Source of the DNA: Verrucosispora sp. WMMD573
GTDB taxonomy: Bacteria > Actinomycetota > Actinomycetes > Mycobacteriales > Micromonosporaceae
Length of the DNA stretch: 64,000 nt
NCBI RefSeq assembly: GCF_027497175.1
Contig: NZ_CP114901.1
Span: 1,984,001 to 2,048,000 of the forward strand
Reading direction: 5' to 3'
The notes below the pieces were generated by a model that saw only the letters and a program-made list of their open reading frames with translations, had not been told where the DNA came from and made no database searches. This document shows positions 23,780 to 32,565 of this stretch, piece after piece (positions within the stretch are counted from its first letter, which is position 1; each line of letters opens with the position of its first letter). The position numbers were made by a program, and so were the translations under genes.

Positions 23780-24640
23780 TCAGGCCACCCGCCGCCGGTG
23801 GCGGCGCCGGCCGTCATCAGCGGGGACGGTCCGGCTGCGAACCGGTGCGGGAATCTGGTGGGCGTGGGCGGCAGAGTGCCGGGCCTGGGCCGAGTAGGGC
23901 GGCAGCAGTCGCAGCGGGGCGGGCTCGTCGACCTCGTCGAGGCGCAACTGCCAGCGGGACCGCTCCGGCTGCCGGTCGCTCGGTGTGCCGGGCCGGCGGG
24001 AGCTTCGTGCCAGCAACAAGGTGATCAGGTAACCGACCACCAGGAAGCCGTGACTCACCAGCCGTTCCACCGCGACCTGCGAGGCGACGAGGTCGTTTAC
24101 CGACAGCAACACCAGGGTGACCACGAAGGCACCGAGCATCGGCAGCAGCCCCGACGGTGAGGTCCGACGCAACGCGACGAACAGGAAGCCCGCGCCCACC
24201 GCGACGTTCCACGCGGCGGATTCGTGCCACAGGTGCTGGCCGTTGGAGTGCAGGTGCTCGGCGACCTCGGCCCGGCCGATCTGCGCCAGCCCGAGCACCA
24301 GTTGCACGGCACCGAGCAGACCCAGTGCTGCCCGCAGGCCGTTGACCAGGCTGGCTCGCCCGCCGGCAGCCGGCGACCAGCGACTCGGCAGCGCGGCGGC
24401 GACGAGCGTGCGCCAGCGCCGGCGGGGCGGCGGCGCGGCGGCGAGAATCGCCTCGGTCAGATCCGGCAGCGGGGTCACCACCTGGGTACGCGCCCGGCGG
24501 GTCACCTTCGCCGCAGAATCCAGCCAGGTCCGGCACCCGGCGCAGGTCTCCAGGTGCCCACCGGCCCTGCGCTGCTCGTCCGCCGTGACCTCGCCGTCCA
24601 GCTGCGCCGACAGAATCTCCCGCCACTGCTCACACCGCAT
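23780..24640 (-). CDS. Zinc-finger anti-sigma-like membrane protein
   Basis: A 286-residue protein. Residues 1-45 form the anti-sigma zinc finger (zf-HC2): Cys3, then HLETCAGC with His and two Cys spaced as H-x3-C-x2-C. Four or five hydrophobic segments follow between about residues 95 and 205, and the C-terminal 75 residues are Arg/Pro-rich and probably cytoplasmic. The combination fits a membrane-bound anti-sigma factor that holds an ECF sigma factor. Its 3' end lies nine bases from the sigma gene at 23195-23770, transcribed toward it. Pairing with that sigma factor is inference from position. Confidence 0.8.
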   Translation of the reverse strand: MRCEQWREILSAQLDGEVTADEQRRAGGHLETCAGCRTWLDSAAKVTRRARTQVVTPLPDLTEAILAAAPPPRRRWRTLVAAALPSRWSPAAGGRASLVNGLRAALGLLGAVQLVLGLAQIGRAEVAEHLHSNGQHLWHESAAWNVAVGAGFLFVALRRTSPSGLLPMLGAFVVTLVLLSVNDLVASQVAVERLVSHGFLVVGYLITLLLARSSRRPGTPSDRQPERSRWQLRLDEVDEPAPLRLLPPYSAQARHSAAHAHQIPAPVRSRTVPADDGRRRHRRRVA

Positions 24641-24751
24641 GTACCTATAGTCGCTCCCCGGGCCGGCATGGTTCCCGGTCGGGACCGGCGGAACCGCCCG
24701 GCACCGAGGTCAGGGCCCCGGGCGCAGCACTCGGGCGCGGGCCGTGGAAGG

Positions 24752-25378
24752 TCAGCGGCCCGGCAGGCTGCCGAGCAGGACGGCCCGCGTGGACCGGTGG
24801 GCGAGGCCCTCGGCGACGCTGCCCAGCAAGCGGTCCTCGATCCCGTGTCCGTGCCGGCCGACCACCAGCAGGTCCACATCCCGGTCGTCGGCGACTGTCA
24901 GCAGGGCGTCGACGGGATGACCGGTGACGACAACGGTGGTGGGCCGGGGCAGCCCGTCGGGCAGCCCGGCGGCCCGTTCGTCGATCATGCGGCGGGCCTG
25001 CTCGTGCTCCCGCCGGGACTCCGCGTCGGTCAGGTCGGGGCTGGTCACGGTGACCAGGACGAGTTCACTGGTGCTTCCGGTGAGGGCGTGGGCGATGGCT
25101 CGCAGCGCCCGGTTTGAATGCGCCGAACCGTCCACCCCGACCAGCACGCGCAGCCCGGTGCCGACCGGTTCGGCCGGCCGGTGGCGTACGTCGACCAGCT
25201 GCGGGCGGGCCCGGCCCCGCTCGACCGCGATCGGCACGAACAGCGGACCGAGCAGCGCACCCACCAGGTACCAGAGCGGGCTGCGGTGCCCGCCCCGGGT
25301 GACGAAAACCGCCGCCGTGCCCAGGCCGACGGCCAGCCACAGCACCGCCACCAGCGCCGCGTGCCACCACTCAGACAC
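24752..25378 (-). CDS. Universal stress protein with N-terminal membrane segments
   Basis: A 208-residue protein. Two hydrophobic stretches (about residues 6-27 and 36-50) precede a UspA domain from about residue 74 (LRVLVGVDGSAHSNRALRAI). The nucleotide-binding motif near the C-terminus reads GRHGHGIEDRLLGSVAEGL, matching the G-2x-G-9x-G-S pattern, so ATP binding is likely. A USP domain tethered to the membrane is less common than the free form. GTG 25378 has only a weak ribosome binding site. It is divergent from the FAD-linked oxidase gene. Confidence 0.82.
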   Translation of the reverse strand: MSEWWHAALVAVLWLAVGLGTAAVFVTRGGHRSPLWYLVGALLGPLFVPIAVERGRARPQLVDVRHRPAEPVGTGLRVLVGVDGSAHSNRALRAIAHALTGSTSELVLVTVTSPDLTDAESRREHEQARRMIDERAAGLPDGLPRPTTVVVTGHPVDALLTVADDRDVDLLVVGRHGHGIEDRLLGSVAEGLAHRSTRAVLLGSLPGR

Positions 25379-25500
25379 GACGTTTCTCGCCGACGGGTCG
25401 GGCCTTCGAGGCGGCAGGGACAGGTTCGGCCATACCCGTGACTACCCCGCCAGGCCGGGGGTAAGCGCACGGTCCGTCCGCCGCGAGGAGGTTGCCGGGG

Positions 25501-26706
25501 GTGTCCCGTCCGTTCGTGAACTGGTCCGGCAGTCTCGCCTTCACCCCGTTCGGCTACGCCGAGCCGGCCGACGAGAACGAGGTGCGGGAACTGGTGCTGC
25601 GGGCACGCGAGTCGGGAGACACCCTGCGCCCGGTCGGCTCGGGCCACTCGTCCAGCCCGCTGGTGCGTACCGACGGCACCCTGGTCAGCCTGCACCGGAT
25701 GGCCGGTGTGATCGACAAGGCCGGCGACCGGGCCACGGTCCGGGGCGGTAGCCGGCTCAGGGAGCTGGGTGCGGGCCTCTACGACGCCGGGTTGGCGATG
25801 GACAACCTCGGCGACGTGGACTACCAGTCCATCGCGGGGGCCACCGCCACCGGTACCCACGGCACCGGCCTCGGCTTCGGCAGCCTCTGCACGCAGGTGT
25901 CGGAGGTGCGCCTCGTCGCGGGCACCGGCGAGGTGCTGGACGTCTCCGCGACCAGCAACAGCGACCTGCTGCCCGCAGCCCGGCTCTCGCTCGGCGTGCT
26001 CGGTGTGGTCACCCAACTCACGCTCGACCTGCAGCCCCGCTACGACCTGCGTCGGCGAGCGTGGTGCGCACCTGTCGAGTGGACCCTCGACCATCTGGCC
26101 GACCTGCAACACACCAACCGCAACATGGACTTCTACTGGTACCCGCGCAGCGACCTGACTCAGATCCGCACCATGAACCGGGCAGACGGCGCATCCGGAC
26201 CGTCGTCGACGACGCCCAGGTCCGACGGGTGGTACGAGCCCCGGGAACTGGAGGTCGGGCCGACCCACCGCACCATCCCGCAGAACCGGGAACTGCGTTT
26301 CGAGGAGATCGAGTACATGCTTCCGTCGGAGGCGTTCCCGGCCTGCTTCGCGGAGGTCCGGCGACGGATCCTGAGCCGACATCGGCGCACCGTGGGTTGG
26401 CGGGTGCTGGTACGCAGCATCGCCGCCGACGACATCTGGCTCAGCAACGCGTACGGTCGCCCGACCACCACCATCGCCTGCCTGCAGAACGCCTCATTGC
26501 CGTACGAGGAGTACTTCCGGGACATGGAGGCCGTCTTCCGGCAGTACGGCGGACGGCCGCACTGGGGCAAGAAGCACTGGTTGACCGCTGACGACCTGCG
26601 CCCGCTCTTTCCCCGGTGGGACGACTTCCAGGCGGCCCGCTGCCGCCTCGACCCGGACGGGGTGTTCCTCACCCCGGACCTGGCCCGACTGCTGGAGGGA
26701 ACCTGA
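25501..26706 (+). CDS. FAD-binding sugar-lactone/alditol oxidase family protein
   Basis: A 401-residue flavoprotein oxidase (D-arabinono-1,4-lactone oxidase / alditol oxidase family). The FAD domain has RPVGSGHSSSPLV near residue 40, GATATGTHGTGLGFGSL near 117, and ARLSLGVLGVVTQLTL. The C-terminal ALO domain has FEEIEYMLP and GGRPHWGKKHW, the conserved HWGK segment near residue 360. There is no signal peptide. GTG 25501 lies nine bases after GAGGAGG; TTG 25492 abuts that site and is unlikely. The stop overlaps the ATG of the next gene by one base (TGATG), so the two are translationally coupled. The substrate is not predictable from sequence. Confidence 0.87.
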   Translation: MSRPFVNWSGSLAFTPFGYAEPADENEVRELVLRARESGDTLRPVGSGHSSSPLVRTDGTLVSLHRMAGVIDKAGDRATVRGGSRLRELGAGLYDAGLAMDNLGDVDYQSIAGATATGTHGTGLGFGSLCTQVSEVRLVAGTGEVLDVSATSNSDLLPAARLSLGVLGVVTQLTLDLQPRYDLRRRAWCAPVEWTLDHLADLQHTNRNMDFYWYPRSDLTQIRTMNRADGASGPSSTTPRSDGWYEPRELEVGPTHRTIPQNRELRFEEIEYMLPSEAFPACFAEVRRRILSRHRRTVGWRVLVRSIAADDIWLSNAYGRPTTTIACLQNASLPYEEYFRDMEAVFRQYGGRPHWGKKHWLTADDLRPLFPRWDDFQAARCRLDPDGVFLTPDLARLLEGT

Positions 26707-27071
26707 TGGCGCAGGTGTGGGCGGTGCCGGGCGGGCACGTACCGTTCGGCGGCACCGACGGCGAGCCGCAGTTCACCAGTTTCGACAAGTTGTGCGTGCT
26801 GAACACCACCGACTCCGCGGCGGAAGTGACGCTCACCTTCTACTACGAGGACGCCGAACCGGTCGGGCCGTACCGGTTCACCGTGGCTGCCCGGCGCATC
26901 CGGCACGTACGGGTCAACGACCTGATCGATCCCGAGGCGGTCCGCCTCGACCGCCCGTACGGCTGCGTGCTCGGCTCGCCGGTGCCGGTGGTGGTGCAGT
27001 TCCTCCGGCAGGACACCCGGTTGCCGGGCACGGTGGCGCTCACCGGGACCATGGCCCACCCGGTCGGTTAG
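26706..27071 (+). CDS. Sensory rhodopsin transducer-like protein (ASRT family)
   Basis: A 121-residue soluble beta-sandwich protein matching the Anabaena sensory rhodopsin transducer family. Key stretches are FTSFDKLCVLNTTDSAAEV, EPVGPYRFTVAARRIRHVRV, the NDL-DPE segment and SPVPVVVQFLRQDTR. In cyanobacteria ASRT is a tetramer that couples a microbial rhodopsin to gene expression; distant homologues are widespread and proposed to bind carbohydrates or similar ligands. No rhodopsin gene is in this window. Its start overlaps the stop of the FAD oxidase by one base, a tight coupling that suggests a shared substrate or signal. Confidence 0.82.
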   Translation: MAQVWAVPGGHVPFGGTDGEPQFTSFDKLCVLNTTDSAAEVTLTFYYEDAEPVGPYRFTVAARRIRHVRVNDLIDPEAVRLDRPYGCVLGSPVPVVVQFLRQDTRLPGTVALTGTMAHPVG

Positions 27072-27129
27072 GCGGCGTCTCCTCCCGCGCCGGCACAGCC
27101 ACGGCCGGCTGTGAACCGCCCGCCGGTGA

Positions 27130-28734
27130 TCAACCCAGCAGGTCGCGGCGCCGATGGCCGAGCATGCCGAGGACGGCGGCGACGAACGCAAGCCCGATCA
27201 TGGTCCACCACGCCGTCCAGCCGGCCGACGCGGCCGGAACAGCCGCCAGATGAGTGAACGGCGAGATCGCGGCCACCCACCCCGGCAGGTCGGCGCTGTC
27301 GGCGAGCACCTGGAGGAGGAACCCACCGACCGCGGGTAGGACACCGACGGCCGCGGTGGCCCGGGGCAGCCAGCCGAGTGCGAGTATCGCCGCGCCGAGG
27401 CAGAGCAGCACGACCGGCAGCACGTTCCAGGTGCCGGCCAGGGCTGCGGCCAGCGGCAGCGGGGCGTCCACCAGATAGGCGCCGACCCAGGTCGCCGTCG
27501 CCGCCACGCTGACGAGTGCCGCCACCCCGGCGAGGGTGGCGAGCGTCTCGGCGGTCAGCAGCCGGTTGCGGCTGACCGGCTGCGCGTACAGCGACGTCAG
27601 CCGGCCATCCGTTTCGGCGGCCACGAACTCGGCGAGCCGGGACGCGGCGAAGACCCCGACCGGCAGGGCGAGCAGGACGAACAGGGATGCGGTGTAGCCG
27701 CGTACGCTGCCCAGTTCGGTGAAGCCGGCCTGCGCGGCAAGCCCGGCGAAGCGCGGATTGTCCGACAGGAAGCGGACCATCGACGTCGCCAGCAGACCGA
27801 TCAGCAGGAAGTACGCGCCGATCCCGGCGGACCAGCCGGCCAGCGGGCGCACCATCCGCCGTACCGCGAACCCGTCGGCCGTGCCGAGCAGCCACGTCCG
27901 GGGCGGCCGGCCGGCCGGTGCGGCGACCAGCCCGGCCCGCACGTCACGACGCCCGGCCAACGCCATCGCGGCCACCGCGATCAGGAGTGCCGCACCGGCG
28001 AGCACGACCAACGGCAACAGCCGGTCGTCGCGGTAGGGGCGGATCAGGGCGAGCAGCCCGTACGGCGACAGCCAGCGCAACCACCCCAACGCCGCGACAC
28101 CTTCCCCGACCATCCGGGCCAGCAGCCCGACACCGAGCACGGCCAGGGCCAACCCGCTCGCCCCGGCCCGGGTCGGCATCACCTGCGCGCTCAACAGCGC
28201 CGTCGACACGGCGAAGAGGGCGACCAGCACGAGACCCGCCGCGTACCGGAGTGCGCCGCCCGGTGGCGTGCCGGCCGCGACGAGCACGACGCCGGCCGCG
28301 CTCCCCGCGATCACCACGGCGGCGGCCAGGACGGCGAGGTGCCGACCGAGCACGGCCGGCACCGCCAGCCGGCCGGCCAGCAGGAGGTCCCACCGGCCGC
28401 TCTCCTCCTCGCCCCGGGTGACCCGGGTGGTGACGAGCACCCCCCACACCGAGAGCAGGACGGCCAGTACGGTGCCGGTCCGCCAGACGGTGAACCCACC
28501 CGGGGTGTCCAGCGCGAACGGTTCGCCGAAGAGGGTGCGGACCGCCGGGTTCTCGGCGAGGGCGGCCAACGCGGCGGCGTCGAGGGGGGTGCCGGCCGTG
28601 TTCTCGTACCCGGCGACGACGACGGCGGTGACGCCGGCCGCCACTGCGAACACGACGAGTGCGGGCCGGCGGACCTGGCGCAGGGCGAGCCGGGTGACGG
28701 CAGCCGTGGCGGTGCCTGCGTCACCGGCGCTCAT
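27130..28734 (-). CDS. ABC-2 type exporter permease with duplicated membrane halves
   Basis: A 534-residue membrane protein with about twelve hydrophobic segments in two six-segment halves, as in the tetronasin/daunorubicin-type polyketide-antibiotic exporters. External loops near residues 45-80 (GEPFALDTPGGFTVWRTG) and RVTRGEEESGRWDLLLAG are family landmarks; the second half repeats the pattern (AAETDGRLTSLYAQPVSR). ATG 28734 overlaps the stop of the ATPase gene (ATGA) and has GGGAGGGG upstream. With 28731-29618 it makes a complete exporter. Export of an antibiotic or lipid is inferred from the family. Confidence 0.88.
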   Translation of the reverse strand: MSAGDAGTATAAVTRLALRQVRRPALVVFAVAAGVTAVVVAGYENTAGTPLDAAALAALAENPAVRTLFGEPFALDTPGGFTVWRTGTVLAVLLSVWGVLVTTRVTRGEEESGRWDLLLAGRLAVPAVLGRHLAVLAAAVVIAGSAAGVVLVAAGTPPGGALRYAAGLVLVALFAVSTALLSAQVMPTRAGASGLALAVLGVGLLARMVGEGVAALGWLRWLSPYGLLALIRPYRDDRLLPLVVLAGAALLIAVAAMALAGRRDVRAGLVAAPAGRPPRTWLLGTADGFAVRRMVRPLAGWSAGIGAYFLLIGLLATSMVRFLSDNPRFAGLAAQAGFTELGSVRGYTASLFVLLALPVGVFAASRLAEFVAAETDGRLTSLYAQPVSRNRLLTAETLATLAGVAALVSVAATATWVGAYLVDAPLPLAAALAGTWNVLPVVLLCLGAAILALGWLPRATAAVGVLPAVGGFLLQVLADSADLPGWVAAISPFTHLAAVPAASAGWTAWWTMIGLAFVAAVLGMLGHRRRDLLG

Positions 28735-29618
28735 CGACTCCCCTCCCCGTAGTAGTCGAGGAAAATCTCCTCCAGCGTGGGCTCGCGCATGGTGAGGGTG
28801 GTGACGTCGGCCGCCGCCAGCGCCCGCAGGGCCGGGCCGGGCGGCCCGGTCAGGGTGAACCGCAGGGCAGCCCCGTCGACCTGAATGCCGTCGATCCCGT
28901 CGACGTCGGTCAACTCGGGCACGGCGCCGGCGAAGCGCACCAGCACCTCGGTGCGGTGCAGTCGTCGCAGCTCGGGCATGGTGGCGACGTCTACCAGGCG
29001 CCCGGCGCGCAGGATGCCCACCCGATCGCAGACAGCCTCCACCTCCGCCAGCTGGTGGGAGGAGAGGAACACCGTGCTTCCGGCGTCGCGGGCCTCGACC
29101 ACGGCGCGGCGGAACTCGCGTTCCATCAGCGGGTCCAGGCCGGCGGTCGGCTCGTCCAGAACGAGCAGCGGGGCGCGGGTGGCGAACGCGGCAACCAGTG
29201 CCACCTTCTGCCGGTTGCCGGTGGAGTAGGCCCGTCCCGGCTTCGACAGGTCGAGGGCGAACCGGGCCACCAGCTCGTCCCGGTAGGCGACGTCGACGCC
29301 CGGCCCGGTCGAGCCGAGCAACTCCAGGATCTCCGCGCCGGTGAGCTGTGGCCAGAGCGTCACATCGGCCGGGACGTACGCGACCCGCTGGTGTGCCGTG
29401 GCCACCTCGGCGGCGGGGATGCCGAAGATCCACGCTTGGCCGGCGGTCGGGCGGGCCAGGCCGAGCAGCAGCCGGATGGTGGTGGACTTGCCGGCGCCGT
29501 TGGGGCCCAGGAAACCGAACACCTCACCGGCGTCGACGGTCAGGTCGAGATCGTCGAGGGCGAGCAGGGAACCGTACCGCTTGGTCAGGTGCTCGGTACG
29601 GATGGCGGGTGGTTGCAC
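28731..29618 (-). CDS. ABC transporter ATP-binding protein (drug-exporter type)
   Basis: A 295-residue ATPase paired with the overlapping permease. Walker A is GPNGAGKST near residue 38, the Q-loop is in VAYVPADVTLWPQL, the signature is degenerate (YSTGNRQKVAL instead of LSGGQ), Walker B is LLVLDEPTAGLDP and the H-loop is FLSSHQLAEV. The C-terminal regulatory part ends EEIFLDYYGEGSR, a typical tail of this class. GTG 29618 has GGAGG six bases upstream; the upstream extension to 29672 is unsupported. The altered signature is common among antibiotic exporter ATPases. Confidence 0.9.
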   Translation of the reverse strand: MQPPAIRTEHLTKRYGSLLALDDLDLTVDAGEVFGFLGPNGAGKSTTIRLLLGLARPTAGQAWIFGIPAAEVATAHQRVAYVPADVTLWPQLTGAEILELLGSTGPGVDVAYRDELVARFALDLSKPGRAYSTGNRQKVALVAAFATRAPLLVLDEPTAGLDPLMEREFRRAVVEARDAGSTVFLSSHQLAEVEAVCDRVGILRAGRLVDVATMPELRRLHRTEVLVRFAGAVPELTDVDGIDGIQVDGAALRFTLTGPPGPALRALAAADVTTLTMREPTLEEIFLDYYGEGSR

Positions 29619-29731
29619 GGCGGCCTCCGTGAGGTTGTCAGGACCACGACCGCCGACCAGGCTTCCCGGCACACCATCCTCACCCTAGTTCCGGCCCGCA
29701 ACGGTGGGAAGCCGGCCACTCACCGGGCTGC

Positions 29732-31378
29732 TCAACCAGCCGTCGGTACGAGGGCCGAGGGCGACTCGTCGCCGGTGTCCGGCGAGGGTGCAGGGCGTGG
29801 CGGGACCGTGGGGGTCTCCGGGGGACGCCGGATCCTGGCCGGCCGCTCCGGGTCGCCGGTCTCGCCGCGCCAGTGGGCGAGCCGTCCGGCCCGGGCGACC
29901 GCCCGTAGGCGGCGTTCCGCCCGGTCCCGGACATGTGGTGTGGTGACCACCAGCAGCTGATCACCGTGGCGCAGCCGGGCGTCCGGCTCGGGTACGAAGG
30001 CGGTGCCGTCGCGGACCACCAGGGTGACCGCGGCCGGTGGCGGCAGCCGCAGCTCGCGGATGTGCACGCCGTGCATCCGGGAGTCGGCCTCGACCGTGAG
30101 GTGCAGCAGGTCCGCGTCGATGGCGTCCAGCGGCGCGGACTCGACCTGTAGGTCCGGGCCGATCCCGACCGAGCTGAGCCGCAGGCGTTTGGCCAGCCAC
30201 GGCAGTGTCGGAGCCTGCACCAGCGTGAAGGCCACGACCAGCACGAACACGATGTTGAACAGCTGCCCACTGCCACCGACCCCGGCCACGACGGGAATGG
30301 TGGCCAGCACGATGGGCACCGCACCGCGCAGCCCGGCCCAGGAAAGCAGCACCTGCTCGCGCAGCGGAATCCGGAACGGCAGCAGGGTGATCAGCACCGA
30401 CAGCGGCCGGGCGAGCAGCAGCAGCACCAGACCGACGGCGAGGGCGGGCAGGACCGCAGCGGGCAGTTCGCTGGGATTGGCCAACAGTCCGAGCATGACG
30501 AACAGGCCGATCTGCGCGATCCAGCCGAGCCCCTCGGCCACCGACACCGTGGCCCGGCGGTGCGCCAGCCGGGCGTTGCCCAGGATCAGTGCGGCCAGGT
30601 ACGCGGCGAGGAAGCCACTGGCCTGGACGAGCCCGGCGGCGGCGAAGGCGAAGATGCCGCAGGAGAAGGTGGCGATCGGATAGAGACCCGAGGCGGGCAG
30701 GGTGAGCCGACGCAGGAACCATACTCCGGCGACGCCGATCGCGACGCCGACCGCGCCACCGACGCCGAGCTGGTAGACCATCTGGACCAACAGTTCCAGC
30801 GGGCTGGTCGCGGTCAACCCGGTGGCGCTGAAGGCGAGCACCAGGATGACGGTCGGTGCGTCGTTCAGACCCGACTCGGCCTCCACCAGCCCGGCCAGCC
30901 GCCGGGGCAACGGCAGGGTGCGCAGCACCGAGAAGACCGCCGCCGCGTCGGTGGAGGACACCACCGCGCCCAGCAGCAGCGCCAACTGCCACGAGACGTC
31001 GAGGAGCAGGTGCGCGCCGAGGGCGGTGACCCCGACGCTGATCAGCACACCGGCGGTGGCGAGCGCCGTCGCCGGCGCCAGTACCGGCCGAATGTCGGAG
31101 AACCGGGTGGTCAGGCCACCCTCCACCAGGATCACCGCGAGCGCCGCCGTGCCCAGGGCCTGCGCCATGGCGGCGTCGTCGAAGCGTAGGCCGAGTCCGT
31201 TCTCGCCGAGCAGCAGCCCGATGCCGAGGTACGCCAGCAGCATCGGTACGCCGACCCGGGTGGCCAGCCGGGCGGCGGTGACGCTCACCAGCACGGTCGC
31301 CGCCGCGGCGATCATCAGCAGATAGACCTGTTGCAGGGTCATCCCGGAACCCGTCCCAGCCACAGTCGACCCATGCAT
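29732..31378 (-). CDS. CPA1-type K+(Na+)/H+ antiporter with RCK_C domain
   Basis: An approximately 548-residue integral membrane antiporter of the CvrA/NhaP2 type. About twelve membrane segments span residues 15-400, with the ion-site signature VVSSTDAAAVFSVL and GLNDAPTVILVL. A TrkA-C (RCK_C) domain follows (about 430-500, ending HGDQLLVVTTP), which binds nucleotides or regulates gating, then a Pro-rich tail. I prefer ATG 31378 because GAGGGAG lies just upstream; ATG 31342 is an alternative 12 codons in. It is divergent from a K+ channel gene, so the two may jointly set cytoplasmic potassium. Confidence 0.85.
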   Translation of the reverse strand: MHGSTVAGTGSGMTLQQVYLLMIAAAATVLVSVTAARLATRVGVPMLLAYLGIGLLLGENGLGLRFDDAAMAQALGTAALAVILVEGGLTTRFSDIRPVLAPATALATAGVLISVGVTALGAHLLLDVSWQLALLLGAVVSSTDAAAVFSVLRTLPLPRRLAGLVEAESGLNDAPTVILVLAFSATGLTATSPLELLVQMVYQLGVGGAVGVAIGVAGVWFLRRLTLPASGLYPIATFSCGIFAFAAAGLVQASGFLAAYLAALILGNARLAHRRATVSVAEGLGWIAQIGLFVMLGLLANPSELPAAVLPALAVGLVLLLLARPLSVLITLLPFRIPLREQVLLSWAGLRGAVPIVLATIPVVAGVGGSGQLFNIVFVLVVAFTLVQAPTLPWLAKRLRLSSVGIGPDLQVESAPLDAIDADLLHLTVEADSRMHGVHIRELRLPPPAAVTLVVRDGTAFVPEPDARLRHGDQLLVVTTPHVRDRAERRLRAVARAGRLAHWRGETGDPERPARIRRPPETPTVPPRPAPSPDTGDESPSALVPTAG

Positions 31379-31651
31379 CCGCTCCCTCACGCTCGTGCCC
31401 GCTGGGGGTACAACGCCGACACCCGCCCCCACGGGTCGCACAGCCGGCGCGCCCGGCGCTACCAGCCGGGCGGCAACCCGTGCCACGGTGTGTCCCCGCG
31501 CTCACGTTACCGGGTGAGCAGCCACCGAATGCCGAGCGTGACGGGGACGCACTGCCCGGACGGTCTGCGGACCACCTGCGGGGACCGATGCCCGACTGCG
31601 CGACCATGGCCCGGTCACGCGTACGACGACGGAGCAGACGGGAGCCGGCTC

Positions 31652-32407
31652 ATGAGCGGCGGGACAGCACAGCGGACCGATCGACTGGAGGCATGGGAGC
31701 GGGTCAGCGCCGCACCGCTCACCGTGCTGTCCGTGGTGTTCCTGGTGGTGTACGCGGCGCCGATCCTGCGCCCGGATCTCAGCCCGGCATGGCGGGCCGC
31801 CTGCACCGCCACGACGGTCATCGTCTGGGCGCTGTTCTGGGTGGACATCCTCGTTCGCCTGCGGTTGGCCACGAATCGGCGGAAGTTCCTCCGGGAACAC
31901 CTGTTCGACCTGGTGGTGCTGACGCTGCCGATGCTGCGACCACTGCGCGCGGTACGCCTGGTCATGGTGGTGCTGACCATCAACCGTCGCACCGAGGTTT
32001 GGGCGCGCGGCCGGCTGGCCGTCTACGTCGCCGCCACCACGGCGCTGCTGGTGCTGGTCTCCGCGCTGGCTGTGCTCGACGCCGAACGACTAGCGCCGGA
32101 CGCCAACATCACCGCCTTCGACGACGCGCTGTGGTGGTCGACGGTCACCATCACCACCGTCGGCTACGGCGACTTCTATCCGGTGACCACCGCCGGGCGA
32201 TTCGTCGCCCTCGGTCTGATGATCGGTGGGATCGGCCTGATCGGTTTCGTCACGGGCTCGCTGGCGACCTGGATCGTCGACCGCGTCTCGGCCTCCGCCG
32301 ACAAGCCGGCGGAGGTCACCGGCGAGGACGTGGCGGCCCTACGCGCCGAGATCGCCGCCCTGCGGCGACGCCTCGACTCCGATCCGGCCGAGCGGTCCGC
32401 CGACTGA
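31652..32407 (+). CDS. Voltage-gated-like potassium channel
   Basis: A 251-residue channel protein. Hydrophobic segments S1-S4-like occupy residues 20-110, with Arg residues spaced through RPLRAVRLVMVVLTINRR as in a reduced voltage sensor. The pore has the selectivity filter TTVGYGD at about residues 168-174, followed by the pore-lining helix GLMIGGIGLIGFVTGSLA. A short coiled coil (EDVAALRAEIAALRRRLD) ends the protein and could drive tetramerisation. ATG 31652 has GGAGC upstream. No RCK domain is present. Confidence 0.88.
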   Translation: MSGGTAQRTDRLEAWERVSAAPLTVLSVVFLVVYAAPILRPDLSPAWRAACTATTVIVWALFWVDILVRLRLATNRRKFLREHLFDLVVLTLPMLRPLRAVRLVMVVLTINRRTEVWARGRLAVYVAATTALLVLVSALAVLDAERLAPDANITAFDDALWWSTVTITTVGYGDFYPVTTAGRFVALGLMIGGIGLIGFVTGSLATWIVDRVSASADKPAEVTGEDVAALRAEIAALRRRLDSDPAERSAD

Positions 32408-32565
32408 ACGATGCCGGCCGGCGGTGCGTGATCGGGCGTTCCGGCCTGCCGGACGCAGTTTGTCCCGGAAGATGGTGGGCGCGGCGTCCGGCCGGCCACC
32501 GGGACGCGGGCGGCGACCCGGGCCGGCGGCGCGGATCCGGTCTTCTGATCGTCGGCGGGGTGACG

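Noticed and set aside
28731..29618. Antibiotic biosynthetic gene cluster suggested by the drug-exporter genes here and at 60603-62290
   Set aside because: No polyketide, peptide or terpene biosynthetic genes accompany either exporter; the polyprenyl synthase at 49215 is isolated.
31480..32565. N-terminal extension of the P-type ATPase frame by about 360 residues
   Set aside because: The extension overlaps the K+ channel gene in another frame and has no family similarity; a ribosome binding site supports the start at 32566.
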